Assembly (NCBI GenBank): GCA_963738615.1 | Contig: CAVTXI010000012.1 | Span: 1,736,001 to 1,800,000, forward strand | From: CAVTWY01 sp963738615 | Lineage (GTDB): Bacteria > Pseudomonadota > Gammaproteobacteria > Burkholderiales > Burkholderiaceae_C | Length of the DNA stretch: 64,000 nucleotides | Reading direction: 5' to 3' | Part shown: in pieces, positions 1-9,267 of the stretch | Position numbering within the stretch: position 1 is the first letter of the stretch | How the letters are laid out: every line of letters begins with the position of its first letter | Made by a program: the position numbers and the translations under genes | The notes under the pieces: generated by a model | What the model saw: only the letters and a program-made list of their open reading frames with translations | The model's database searches: none | Told to the model about the DNA's origin: nothing

Positions 1-61
1 AAGGACCGATGGATAGACGGTCACGGTGCGCCGTCGACACAATCTTGGCGCAGGAGACACG

Positions 62-1866
62 ATGAGCAGCCTCTTCGACGACCCGAGCAATTTGGCCCCG
101 CGGCAGGCCGTGCGCGAAGACCGCGCCGACCGCAGCTTCGTGCTGCGCTCGCCGCAGCCGCTCGGGCCCTACGCGCGCTGCGTCGGCGAGTGGCTCGAGC
201 ATTGGGTGAAGGAAACGCCGCGTGCTGTTGCCTTCGCCGAGCGTGACGCCGTCGAGCGGCAACTGGCGCACGCTGACATGGTGCGAGTTGCGCACGCGCG
301 TCGCGTCGGTGGCGCAAGGCCTGCTCGATCTGCACCTGGACCCCACCAAGCCGATCGTCGTTCTGTCCGACAACAGCCTCGAGCACCTGACGTTGATGCT
401 CGCGGCGATGCACATCGGCCGCGCGTCGTGCACCGTGTCCAGCGCCTACACGCGCTTGGCGAAAGGACAGTACGACAAGATCCACGGCATTCTCGAGGCA
501 CTGGACCCCGCGCTGATCTACGCGTCCGATGCCAAGGTGTATGGCGGTGCACTGGTTGGCGCGCCGGTGAAGCCGGTGGCTGTGTTCGGCCAAGGTGCGG
601 CGTCGCATCCGGGCGCGATCGCGTTCGCGCAGTTGTTGACCACGGCAGAAACGCCGCAGGTGATGGAGCAGTTCCGCGCCATCCTGCCCGAGACCCACGC
701 CAAGTACCTGCTGACCTCGGGCTCGACGGGCCATCCGAAGGTGGTCATCAACACGCACCGGATGCTGTGCGCCAACCAGCAGATGATTGCGCAGACGCTG
801 CGCTTCGTCGGCAAGACCAAGCCGGTGCTGCTCGACTGGCTGCCCTGGAGCCACACCTTCGGCGGCAACCACAACGTCGGCATCGTGCTGAAGCACGGCG
901 GCACGATGTACATCGACGAAGGCAAGCCGGTACCCGGCGCCTTCGACGTCACGGTGCGCAACCTGCGCGACGTGCAGCCCACGCTGCACTTCAACGTGCC
1001 GCGCGGCTACGACATGATGGCTGCCGCCTTCGAAGCCGACGAGGCCCTGGCGCGCAGCTTCTTCTCGCAAGCTGCAGATGCTGTTCTATGCCGGCTCCGC
1101 CATGCCGCAGACGACATGGGCGCGGCTCGAGGCCATCGCCGCGAAAGTCCGTGACGAGCCGCTCTTCATGACCACGTCGTGGGGCTCGACCGAAACCGTC
1201 GCCGGCCATCACCTTCGTCAACTGGAAGATCGACCGCGCCGGCACGATCGGCAACCCGATCCCCGGCGCCGAGGTGAAGCTCGTGCCCAACGGCGGCAAG
1301 CTCGAGCTGCGCGTGCGCGGGCCGAATATCTTCCCGGGCTACCGCGGCGCACCGAAGCAGACGCGCGAAGCTTTCGACGACGAGGGCTTCTACAAGATCG
1401 GCGACGCGGGCTACCTGGCCGACGCCGAAGGATCCTTCGAGCGGCATCGTCTTCAACGGCCGCGTGGCCGAAGACTTCAAGCTCACGTCGGGCACGTGGG
1501 TGTCGGTGGGCACGCTGCGCGTGCAGCTGATCCAGGCGCTGGCGCCATGGGTGCAAGACGCGGTCATCACCGGCCATGATCGTGACCAGGTCGGCGCGCT
1601 GCTCTTCGTCAGCGACGCCGCGCGTGCGTTGCCGCCAGCCGAGCTGGCGGCGCAAGTGCGCGAGGGCCTGTCGGCGCTGCGCAGCGGCGGCGCGGGCTCG
1701 TCGCAGGCGCCGGTGCGTGCGTTCGTGCTGCCCGACGTGCCCGACATCGCCGGCCGGGGAAATCACCGACAAGGGCTACGTCAACCAGCGCATGGTGCTG
1801 ACGCGCCGCGCCGACGTGGTCACGCTGCTGTACAGCGACGGCGACACACGCGTGATCCGGCTCTAA
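62..1866 (+). CDS. Feruloyl-CoA synthase-like AMP-dependent acyl-CoA ligase (five frame breaks)
   Basis: Adenylate-forming ligase expected to make the CoA thioester of an aromatic (feruloyl-type) or related carboxylic acid from acid, ATP and CoA. The ATG at 62 follows an AGGAGA ribosome site. The adenylation signature LLTSGSTGHPK lies near 709-741 and a DWLPWSHTFGGNH block near 835-870; the C-terminal EITDKG lysine region is near 1758. The reading frame moves by one base five times, near 249, 1065, 1200, 1431 and 1751. Each break is explained by one extra base, giving about 599 residues, normal for the family. A paralogue lies at 3165-5063 with a crotonase and a thioesterase between them. Sequencing error or true pseudogene cannot be separated here. 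The ligase family is clear; the substrate is inferred. Confidence 0.8.
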
Positions 1867-1902
1867 GTACGATCACCTTCACATCCTCAACAGGCGTCTA
1901 CC

Positions 1903-2717
1903 ATGTCCGACACCTTCACCCCCGCCAAGGCACCCTCGCGACCCTGTCGCTGCTGCGCATCGAAACCGCAGGCCCGGTGGTGCACATCCGCCTGAACCGC
2001 CCCGCCAAACGCAACGCGATCAATGACGACCTGATCAAGCAGTTCCACACCGCGTTCGTCAACCTGCCGGCCGACGCGCGCGCGGCCATCATCACCGGCG
2101 AAGGCGACCATTTCTGCGCCGGGCTTGACCTGTCTGAACTGGTCGAGCGCGACATCCACAGCGCGGTGCTGCATTCGCGCATGTGGCATGCGGCGTTCGA
2201 CGCCGTGCAGTTCGGCCGCGTGCCCGTGATCGCCGTGCTGCACGGCGCGGTGGTCGGCGGCGGGCTCGAACTCGCGTCGTCGTGCCACATCCGCGTAGCC
2301 GACGACAGCGCCTACTTCGGCCTGCCCGAAGGCCAGCGCGGCATCTTCGTCGGCGGTGGTGGCTCGGTGCGCGTACCGCGCCTGATGGGCGCCGCGCGCA
2401 TGGCCGACATGATGCTCACAGGCCGCGTCTTCGACGCCGACGAAGGCCACGCCGCCGGCCTGGTGCAGTACCGCGCGCCGAAGGGCCAGGCGTTCGACAA
2501 GGCGCTGGCACTCGCGCGCAAGATCGCCGGCAATTCGCCGATGACAGCCTTCGCGGTGATGCACGCGCTGCCGCGCATCGTCGAACAGTCGCCGTCGGAA
2601 GGGCTCTTCACCGAAGCGCTGATGGCGGCGGTGGCCGAATCGACGCCCGAAGCACAGGACCGCCTGCGCGCGTTCCTCGAAGGCCGCGCGGGCAAGGTCA
2701 CACGCCAAGGTTTGTGA
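1903..2717 (+). CDS. Crotonase / enoyl-CoA hydratase family protein (one frame break at the N terminus)
   Basis: Crotonase-fold enzyme acting on an acyl-CoA, likely hydrating the enoyl- or cinnamoyl-type thioester made by the flanking ligases. The fold is shown by HFCAGLDLSEL (oxyanion hole, about 2112-2145), VVGGGLELA near 2253 and LPEGQRGIFVGGGG near 2322. The ATG at 1903 opens in a different frame from the body, and the switch occurs near 1930-1940 and needs one missing base, giving about 271 residues. The body frame has no good start of its own, so 1903 is preferred. It lies 36 bases after the first ligase and ends just before the thioesterase. Hydratase versus hydratase/lyase (vanillin-forming) cannot be decided by eye. 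Confidence 0.8.
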
Positions 2718-2726
2718 CCGTGGCGC

Positions 2727-3144
2727 GTGAGCAGCCAACATCCACCGCGTCGACGTGCAGTTCGGACACTGCGACCCGGCGGGCATCGTGTTCTATCCGA
2801 ACTTCCAGCGCTGGATGGACGAAGCGTCGCTTGCTTTCTTCATGGCGTGCGGCGTGCCGCCCTGGCGCGAGTACGTCAAGACCACCGGCATCATCGGCAC
2901 GCCGCTGCTCGAGATTCACACCAACTTCTACAAGGCCGTGACCTACGCGCAGACGATCGAGGTGCACACGTCGATCGAGGAGTGGAAGGCCAAGACCTTC
3001 AAGCACCGGCACGTGATCAAACGTGGCGACGAGGTGGTGTGTGAAGGCACCGAAGTTCGCACCTTCGTGCGTCGGCATCCCGACGATGCGGATCGCTTCC
3101 AGTCGATGCCGATTCCCGAAGACATCCGCGCGTTGTGCGCGTGA
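2727..3144 (+). CDS. Acyl-CoA thioesterase, 4-hydroxybenzoyl-CoA thioesterase family (one frame break)
   Basis: Hot-dog fold thioesterase. The VQFGHCDPAGIVFYPNF block (near 2755-2805) contains the Asp-Pro-Ala-Gly-Ile-Val-Phe-Tyr active-site motif of the 4-hydroxybenzoyl-CoA thioesterase group. A GTG at 2727 opens in another frame and joins the body after one extra base near 2739, giving about 138 residues. A GTG at 2714 overlapping the crotonase stop is an alternative start. Placed between crotonase and second ligase, it probably releases CoA from a pathway intermediate or corrects mis-loaded thioesters. The family call is good; the substrate is unknown. Confidence 0.8.
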
Positions 3145-3164
3145 ATCGCCAGCCATGTAACGCC

Positions 3165-5063
3165 ATGCCCACACGCCAACACCCTTCATCACCACGCTGC
3201 CGTGAAGCCACCGTCGGCGGCACGCTCGACGTCGACATCGAGCGCCGCGCCGACGGAAGCACGGTGCTGCGATCGAAAGAAGCGCTGCTGCCGTACGCGC
3301 GGCGCTTCGCCGACGCGCTCGAGAACTGGGCACGCGTGGCACCCGACCGCACGCTCGTCGCGCAGCGCCATGCCCACGGCACGACGCAAGGTGCGTGGCA
3401 GCGCATCACCTACGCGCAGATGCTGGCGCGCGTGCGCACGATCGCATCGCACCTGCTGGCGATGAAGCTTTCGCCCGAGCGACCGCTCGTCGTGCTGTCG
3501 GGCAACGACCTCGAGCACCTGTCGCTGTACCTCGCCGCAGCGTGGGTCGGCGTGCCCTATTCGCCGATCTCGACGGCGTATTCACTCGTGTCGCAGGACC
3601 ACGCGAAGCTGCGCCACATGATGGCGACGCTGACGCCGGGCTGCGTCTATGCGAGCGACGCACGCTTCGAACGCGCGATCGACGCGACGATGCCGCGGGA
3701 TGCGCACGTCGTGCTCGGCGAAGGCACCATCGCATCGCGGCCCAGCCACACGTTTGCATCGCTGCTCGAGGGCAAGCACAGCGCCGACGTCGGCAAGGCG
3801 CACGCCAACGTCGGCGCCGACACGATCCTCAAATTCATGTTCACGTCGGGCTCGACGAAGCAGCCCAAGGCCGTCATCACCACCAACCGGATGCTCTGCG
3901 CGAACCTGCAGATGATCCGCCAGTGCTTCGTCTTCCTGGCCGAAGAGCCGCCGGTGCTGATCGACTGGCTGCCGTGGAACCACGTCTTCGGCGGCAACCA
4001 CAACGTCGGCATCGTGCTCTACAACGGCGGCACGCTCTACATCGACGGCGGGCTGCCGACACCGCAGGGCATCGCGCAAACGCTGGCGCAACCTGCGCGA
4101 GATTTCGCCGACGATCTACTTCAACGTGCCTCACGGGCCTGGAAGAAATCGCCTGACGCGATGGACCGCGACACCGTGCTGCGCAAGACCTTCTTTGCGC
4201 GCTGCAAGGCGATCATGTTCGCGGGCGCGGGCCTGTCGCAGGCGGTGTGGGACAAGCTGGACGCACACGGTGAAGCCACCACCGGCGAACGCGTGCGCAT
4301 CGTCACCGGCCTGGGGATGACCGAAGCATCACCGTCGTGCACCTTCGCCGTCGGCACCGACGCACGTTCGGGCGACATCGGCCTGCCGGCGCCGGGCGTG
4401 CAAGCCAAGCTCGTCCCCGAAGGCAACGACCCCGGCGACAAAACCGAGATCCGCTTCAAAGGCCCGAACATCATGCCGGGCTACTGGCGCAACCCCGACG
4501 AAACCGCGGCAGCGTTCGACGATGAAGGGTTCTACTGCACGGGCGATGCGGTGAAGTGGGTCGATGCGAAGAAGCCGACGCGCGGCCTGCACTTCGACGG
4601 CCGCGTCGCCGAAGACTTCAAGCTCGCGACCGGCACGTTCGTCAGCGTCGGCCCGCTGCGCGCGCGCATCACCCTCGAGGGCGACCCCTGCGTGCAGGAC
4701 GTCGTGATCACCGGCCTGAACCGCAACGAGGTCGGCGCGATGATCTTTCCGCGCCTCGATGCCTGCCGCAGTCTTGCCGGCATCGGCCCCGACGCACCGC
4801 TGCGCGACGTGCTGGCGCATCCGCAGGTGCTGGCGTTCTATCAATCGCTGGCCGATCGGCTCGCCGCTTCGGCCACCGGCAGCGCAACGCGCATCGTGCG
4901 CTGGATGCTGCTCGACGCGCCGCCGCAGATCGACCGCGGCGAAGTCACCGACAAGGGTTCGATCAACCAGCGCGCGGTGCTGGCGCATCGCGCTGATCGG
5001 GTCGATGCGCTGTACGCCGCCGACGCTGCAACGTCGTTGGTGATCCTTGCGCGCGCAGGCTGA
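3165..5063 (+). CDS. Feruloyl-CoA synthase-like acyl-CoA ligase, second copy (clustered frame breaks)
   Basis: Second adenylate-forming ligase of the same type as the gene at 62-1866, sharing the TSGST block (3844-3858), the RMLCAN segment and a DWLPWNHVFGGNH block (near 3963-4000). GLGMTEASPS (near 4310) is the family's TE motif and GEVTDKGSINQR (near 4939) the C-terminal catalytic lysine region. About 631 residues. Between 4087 and 4158 three single extra bases follow each other (frames 0, 1, 2, then back to 0), so an uninterrupted open frame hides about 25 scrambled residues. The N-terminal 20 codons also look scrambled. The ATG at 3165 is the first reasonable start. Likely part of a phenylpropanoid or aromatic acid CoA pathway. 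Confidence 0.8.
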   Translation: MPTRQHPSSPRCREATVGGTLDVDIERRADGSTVLRSKEALLPYARRFADALENWARVAPDRTLVAQRHAHGTTQGAWQRITYAQMLARVRTIASHLLAMKLSPERPLVVLSGNDLEHLSLYLAAAWVGVPYSPISTAYSLVSQDHAKLRHMMATLTPGCVYASDARFERAIDATMPRDAHVVLGEGTIASRPSHTFASLLEGKHSADVGKAHANVGADTILKFMFTSGSTKQPKAVITTNRMLCANLQMIRQCFVFLAEEPPVLIDWLPWNHVFGGNHNVGIVLYNGGTLYIDGGLPTPQGIAQTLAQPARDFADDLLQRASRAWKKSPDAMDRDTVLRKTFFARCKAIMFAGAGLSQAVWDKLDAHGEATTGERVRIVTGLGMTEASPSCTFAVGTDARSGDIGLPAPGVQAKLVPEGNDPGDKTEIRFKGPNIMPGYWRNPDETAAAFDDEGFYCTGDAVKWVDAKKPTRGLHFDGRVAEDFKLATGTFVSVGPLRARITLEGDPCVQDVVITGLNRNEVGAMIFPRLDACRSLAGIGPDAPLRDVLAHPQVLAFYQSLADRLAASATGSATRIVRWMLLDAPPQIDRGEVTDKGSINQRAVLAHRADRVDALYAADAATSLVILARAG

Positions 5064-5096
5064 TCCGCGCCGCGACAGACTCACTCGTTGGGAAGC

Positions 5097-5681
5097 TCAG
5101 CGCACGACCTGCGCCGCTGTCGCCACGGCCGTCGCAGTCGCGTTGACCGCCTTCAGCGACTTGGCGCTCGGCAGGCTCGCCTGCGCGGACCGGGTCGTGG
5201 CGTCGAACGCGTCCTTCGGGTCGGTGACGCTCCAGCGCTTCTGCGCGATGGTGCCCAGCGCTTCGATCTTCACGCGCGCTTCGAGGTCACCGATGTAGTG
5301 CATCGTGCCGGGCTCGAACCTGACCTTCCTCAGCAGCCTTCCCAGGTAAGGCCGCCTGGTCTTCGCGCCCGAAGCGTCGGTGAAGATCCAGCCGCGCAGC
5401 GAGCACACGCCCGGGCTCACCTTCACCGCTTGCACGGCGGCAGTGCCGGGCTTGAAGCCCACAGCGAAGCTCGAACCGTCTTCGCAGGCGAAGGTCGACG
5501 TGATCGAGCCGATGTGATCCGTGCTGCCGACGAGTTCGAAGCGGCCGTACGCGTAAGAGGCGTTGGCGTCATCGCCTCCGGCGGTGGTGTCGACCGGGGC
5601 GTTCATCGTGCCGCAGCCGGTGAGGGTCAGGACAGCAGCCGCGGCGCAGGCGCGCAGCAACGTGGAGGGCATCAGGTTCAT
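5097..5681 (-). CDS. Putative lipoprotein of unknown function
   Basis: A 194-residue protein starting with a lipoprotein signal (hydrophobic AAAAVLTLTGC, lipobox L-T-G-C at about residue 22), so it should be lipid-anchored in the envelope. The mature part is mixed hydrophilic sequence with two cysteines (FACEDG and PGVCSL) that could form a disulfide, and an Ala/Thr/Val-rich C terminus. No family was recognised. It is convergent with the upstream ligase gene, 33 bases apart, and stands alone. Confidence 0.6.
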   Translation of the reverse strand: MNLMPSTLLRACAAAAVLTLTGCGTMNAPVDTTAGGDDANASYAYGRFELVGSTDHIGSITSTFACEDGSSFAVGFKPGTAAVQAVKVSPGVCSLRGWIFTDASGAKTRRPYLGRLLRKVRFEPGTMHYIGDLEARVKIEALGTIAQKRWSVTDPKDAFDATTRSAQASLPSAKSLKAVNATATAVATAAQVVR

Positions 5682-5689
5682 GGTGGTCG

Positions 5690-6110
5690 CCTAGCTGTTG
5701 AACAAGCCTCGCGTGCCGAGACGGCCTTGCGAGCAGAACGCTCAGTGCAACACGGCGTTGCGCCGTCGGCGCGTGCACAACGCACGCGCTCATGCACGCC
5801 AGACCGCAGCCCCCGCTTTCGAGCGGGTAGCGAAGCGCGAATTCGAGGTCGCGGATCACCTGCAGGTGGTCGTCGAGCTGGCGACGCGTGACGCGAAAGA
5901 GCACCGCGACACCGACGCTTGTAATCACGACGGGCGCGATCTAGAACAACTCGAACGCGAGGTCGCCAGCGACTGATTCGGCTCTACGAGCCATTCGATC
6001 CCCAGGAACAACGCCGCGCCGAGGATCACGGCCACGATCGCCCACCTGCGCGTGCCAGGGTCGAGCATCTCGTTCATGCCGCGCTCGGGTCGATCGTGGT
6101 AGGCGCTCAT
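5690..6110 (-). pseudogene. Remnant of a small membrane protein, possibly a membrane-anchored LuxR-type regulator
   Basis: From the ATG at 6110 a short product with one membrane helix (WAIVAVILGAALFLGIEWL) leads into a second hydrophobic segment (IAPVVITSVGVAVLFRVTRRQ) in another frame, with an in-frame TAG between them where a Glu codon is expected. The two helices and the following RRQLDDHLQVIRDLE helix resemble the membrane part of a family that normally ends in a helix-turn-helix, but no recognisable helix-turn-helix follows. The start overlaps the stop of the next upstream gene as ATGA, suggesting coupling. Boundaries and identity are tentative. Confidence 0.35.
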
Positions 6111-7254
6111 CGTGAAGTGGGCAAAGCCGTGCAGCGTGAATCGAAGTTGCAGTTCACCAGTTGCAGGGCCGTGCCGACGTAGGGCTTGGTTTCGAGGAAG
6201 AAGCCGATACAGCGTGCATAGTATTCAGCGCATAAACGCAGGCTCGGTGGGCGACCGTTCCGTAGTGACAACGCAGTCGCTGTTGCACAGGCGCTGTGCA
6301 AATCACGCGGCACGCCGCGGTCAAGCTCGGCGTTGCGCCCCAGGCATACGCCACCTCGAGCACCTCGGCCACGTCTTCGGCGTTGCCAGCGAGAACTCCT
6401 CGCGGTAGACCAGCCCGTTGTACAGCTGGCCCGGCAGGATCATGCCGGCCTTGTCGCGGCTTGTGCCGTGCTTGAACGAGCCGTCGATGCTGGTCAGCTG
6501 GGGCGCTGAGGGCGGTCGCCTTCGAAGACCTCGTAATCCTTGACCTCTTCGCCGCAATACCAGCTGCTGCCGTTACGAGCCGACGCCGAACCAGTCGTCG
6601 GTGGCTTCTCTCAACACGCCGCCGACGTAGACCTCGTCGCGCACGACGATGCAGGTGACACCGGCGACAAGCTTGGTCTCGTCGAGCACCTGCACGACGC
6701 CGCGCTCGTCGCCGCCTGCGTATTCCCAGCGGTGGCCGATGCCAGCGGGTAATAGGGGTTCGGGCGGCTCGGGTTGCGGAAGTCGGTGTCGAAGTTCTCG
6801 GGAACGAACGGCGGGTCGTAGCGGCCTTCACCCACCTTGGCGCACAGGGCGCGCCGGGCGTCGAACACCTGGCGGCATTCGTTGTCGGCTTCGGTCTTGG
6901 CCTGGCGCAGCTCGCTCAGGCACGCACGGCGCTCACGGGCATCACCGACGTTGATGCACTTGGCCTTGCCGACGAAGTAGTCGTCCTTGGTTTCGAAGCC
7001 ACAGGCAGTGTGCATCAGCTTGGCGGTGGCGGTGCAGTAGCGGCCATCGGCACTCTTGATCGTCGTCGCCAGGCCGGTCACCTGCGCGCGCATGGACCGG
7101 CGGCAAGCCCCAGGGCCAGGGTCAGCGCCACTGCGATGCCAGCGACGGCGCGCCGGCGCGTTCCGTTCGCGCGGCGATGCGAGTGGCGCCTAAAGTGCGG
7201 CGCCCGGGCAAGCAGACAGGCTGGGCATGCGAACTGATGGTCTCGGGTATTCAT
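6107..7254 (-). pseudogene. Exported hypothetical protein gene with many frame breaks
   Basis: The ATG at 7254 has an AAGGAG ribosome site 8 bases upstream. A signal peptide (GIAVALTLALGLAAG) is followed, after a frame change in a GC-dinucleotide run near 7085, by a Cys-rich segment and then the pieces GHRWEYAGG, VVQVLDETKLVAGVTC, SSWYCGEEVKDYE, GMILPGQLYNG, AEDVAEVLEVA and YYARCIGFFLE. In that order they match a family of exported proteins I know only as hypothetical (RW-Y...VLDET...V.DW...WY.GED..Y...YYA.G.G..LE). At least six frame changes are needed, several of them missing bases, unlike most other genes here. Either a real pseudogene or a very poor stretch of sequence. Confidence 0.5.
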
Positions 7255-7288
7255 TGCGTGGCTCCTTGTGTCGGCGGAACAAGTCCAG

Positions 7289-7305
7289 GGTGGGCGTCGC
7301 CCACC
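7289..7305. promoter_or_regulatory. Perfect inverted repeat upstream of the exported-protein gene
   Basis: GGTGGGC, spacer GTC, GCCCACC: 7-base arms and a 3-base spacer, 35 bases upstream of the start codon at 7254. It has no T-run, so an operator or mRNA hairpin is more likely than a terminator. The rest of the 7255-7546 gap shows nothing recognisable. Confidence 0.3.
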
Positions 7306-7546
7306 GCCGACAGACGAGGCACCGCCCACCACAAGGATCGGTACTTCGTCGTCCGCAAAGACCATTGGCGCGATGGCGTAGACCGCTCCGAACGCCCATC
7401 GGGCACTGGCGCTTTGACGTAGGCCGCGCTGCCTGCGCAAAACGGCGCGCAAAGGCGCAGGCACGGGCCGCCACAATGAAATCGCGTCAGGACAACCACC
7501 GCGACCGCGGCACGCAGTGCGCCAGTACCACGGTCCGACACAACCA

Positions 7547-7828
7547 ATGACACCTTCGCTCCGCCTCGACGACGAAAACCGCCGCGCATCACAGGCCAGG
7601 GGTTGCGCGGCGAACACGACGCCCGGCACGTCCACCCTGCGCCGTGAAGTCACGCCCGCACGCGCCCTCGCAACCCTGGTGCTGGCGGCGACGACCACGA
7701 TCGCGCTGGCCGACCGGTCGCGACTCGACGACGAAAGCGATGTGGTCGACCGCGGCGACTGCGAACTCGAGCTTGCCGTCGAACGCACACGCGCAACGGG
7801 CTGCGCACCGAACGCGGGCGCGCGATGA
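7547..7828 (+). pseudogene. 5' fragment of an exported protein, cut short
   Basis: An open frame with a signal-peptide-like segment (ALATLVLAATTTIALA) followed by DRSRLDDESDVVDRGDCELE. The D-x-x-x-x-D-D-...-D-x-G-x-C-x-x-E pattern after the signal peptide resembles the first residues of outer-membrane or copper-tolerance-like proteins. The frame ends at 7828, only 38 bases from the stop of the convergent LOG gene, so most of the protein is missing. The signal peptide starts unusually far from the ATG; a GTG at 7644 in another frame would fit better if a base is missing. Function unknown. Confidence 0.3.
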
Positions 7829-7865
7829 CCTTCGGCTGCGGTGTAGGCTTCCCCTCGAAGCACCG

Positions 7866-8720
7866 TCAGGGCAACGTCAACCGACGCTCGAGCAGCGGCA
7901 CGATGTCGCTGGCGCGCTCGACGTGCACCACCACCTTCGTGATCTCGTCCAGCCGCACCGTGCCGCGGCGGACCATGTCGTCGATGCGAGCGTAGAAGCT
8001 CTTCCAGTGCGCGTCCTTGTTGCCGAGCAGCACCACGGGCACCTCGGTGAGTTGGCCGCTCTTGATCGACTCGATGATCTGGAAGGTTTCCCACTCGGTG
8101 CCGGTGCCTCCGGGCGCGACGATCATCGCGGCGGAATGCAAGATCATCGCGAACTCGCGCGTGGCAACGCTCGAGAAGATCAGTCCGTCGGTGATGAGCG
8201 GCTGGTTGTTGTAGGTCCAGAAGGTCTCGTGCGCGTCACCGCGCGGCGCCGGGTCGTAGTACGTGGTGTAGCCGATGCTGGGGCCGCCGCCGCTGATGGC
8301 GCCGCGGTTGCCGGCTTCCATCAGCCCGGGGCCGGCGCCGGTCATGATGGGGAAGCGCTTGCCGTGCTTGCGCGTCCACGCCTGCGCAAAGGCCAACACG
8401 TCGGCATACAACTCGTCGTTGGCCTTCGCGACCGCGGGGTCGCTGGCGCGGCTCTTCTCGCCGATGCGCGAGCTGCCGAAGATGGTGACGAATCCGGCGG
8501 GGTACTTCGCTTTCTTGAAACGATCAGCGCACACCATGTCGCGGCCGATGTCGTGCGCCGTCAGGTTGTTGTCGACGCCCTTGTAGGGCCCGGTGTAGCT
8601 GGCGTTCGGGACAGCGCTTTCGCAGGTGACGAGGGCAGCACAGCCGGACGTGGCCGCGGCCACGAAGATCAACGTCGCGACGCCGACCCAGCGGCGCATG
8701 GGTTTCCGAAATGCAGGCAT
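7866..8720 (-). CDS. LOG-family Rossmann protein with an N-terminal export/lipoprotein signal
   Basis: 284 residues. The C-terminal about 220 residues carry the LOG (lysine decarboxylase-like, TIGR00730-type) signatures TGAGPGLMEAGNRGA and APGGTGTEWE. Known LOG enzymes are cytoplasmic phosphoribohydrolases that cleave nucleoside 5'-monophosphates between base and ribose-phosphate. Here an N terminus of Arg residues, a hydrophobic stretch (VGVATLIFVAAAT) and SGC at about residues 25-27 looks like a lipoprotein signal, followed by two more cysteines. If real, the enzyme is outside the cytoplasm. The ATG at 8720 begins this signal; later methionines would remove it but leave an odd start. Start choice decides the location. 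Confidence 0.75.
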   Translation of the reverse strand: MPAFRKPMRRWVGVATLIFVAAATSGCAALVTCESAVPNASYTGPYKGVDNNLTAHDIGRDMVCADRFKKAKYPAGFVTIFGSSRIGEKSRASDPAVAKANDELYADVLAFAQAWTRKHGKRFPIMTGAGPGLMEAGNRGAISGGGPSIGYTTYYDPAPRGDAHETFWTYNNQPLITDGLIFSSVATREFAMILHSAAMIVAPGGTGTEWETFQIIESIKSGQLTEVPVVLLGNKDAHWKSFYARIDDMVRRGTVRLDEITKVVVHVERASDIVPLLERRLTLP

Positions 8721-8807
8721 CGCTCGTCCTTCACGCGGATCGGCTCACCGCGGACTTGCGAATGTACTGCGGGGTGCGCCCGAGGGAGCAGCGGCGCAGC
8801 GGTGCGA

Positions 8808-9248
8808 TCAGTGCAGAACCAGCAGCGGCACCTTCGTCCGCGTCATCACCGCCTTGGTGTGCGAGCCGAACAGCAACTCGCCGAAGACGCCGCGACCGTG
8901 CGTGGCCATCACGATGAGGTCGCAGCCGAAACGTTCGGCCGCTTCGGCGATCGCGCGGTCGACGTGATCGGTTTCGACGTAGTGACCCTCGAACGGCACA
9001 CCGGCGTACTTCGCCTGCTGCTGGAACGACTCGAGCACATCGTGCGCGTGTGCGCTGACGCGCTCTTCGTGGCGGCGCCACTCGAGGACTGCGCCCGCCG
9101 CGCTGCGACCGACGGGTGAGTCCAGGACAGGCTCACCGACGAAGGCAACCACGCTTGCGCCCAGCGCCTTGGCCAACGCCAGGCTGTCGCGTACCGCGCG
9201 GTCCGAGAGTTCCTGTCCGTCGACGGGCACGAGCAGCTTGCGGTACAT
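8808..9248 (-). CDS. Universal stress protein, UspA family
   Basis: 146-residue single Usp domain. It opens with the usual beta-strand LLVPVDGQELSD and ends with MATHGRG-x10-SHTKAV, the G-x2-G-x9-G-S nucleotide-binding pattern of ATP-binding Usp proteins. It lies just upstream (in its own direction) of the LOG gene and downstream of a hemerythrin gene, a cluster that looks like a redox or hypoxia stress set. A second, diverged UspA lies at 11261-11707. Confidence 0.92.
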   Translation of the reverse strand: MYRKLLVPVDGQELSDRAVRDSLALAKALGASVVAFVGEPVLDSPVGRSAAGAVLEWRRHEERVSAHAHDVLESFQQQAKYAGVPFEGHYVETDHVDRAIAEAAERFGCDLIVMATHGRGVFGELLFGSHTKAVMTRTKVPLLVLH

Positions 9249-9267
9249 GGCGGTTCCTCCAGTGTGG

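Noticed and set aside
4087..4158. Programmed frameshifting or recoding to explain the repeated plus-one changes
   Set aside because: No shared slippery motif among the sites, no stimulatory structure seen, and essential-type genes such as rsgA need several shifts; local sequence error is simpler.
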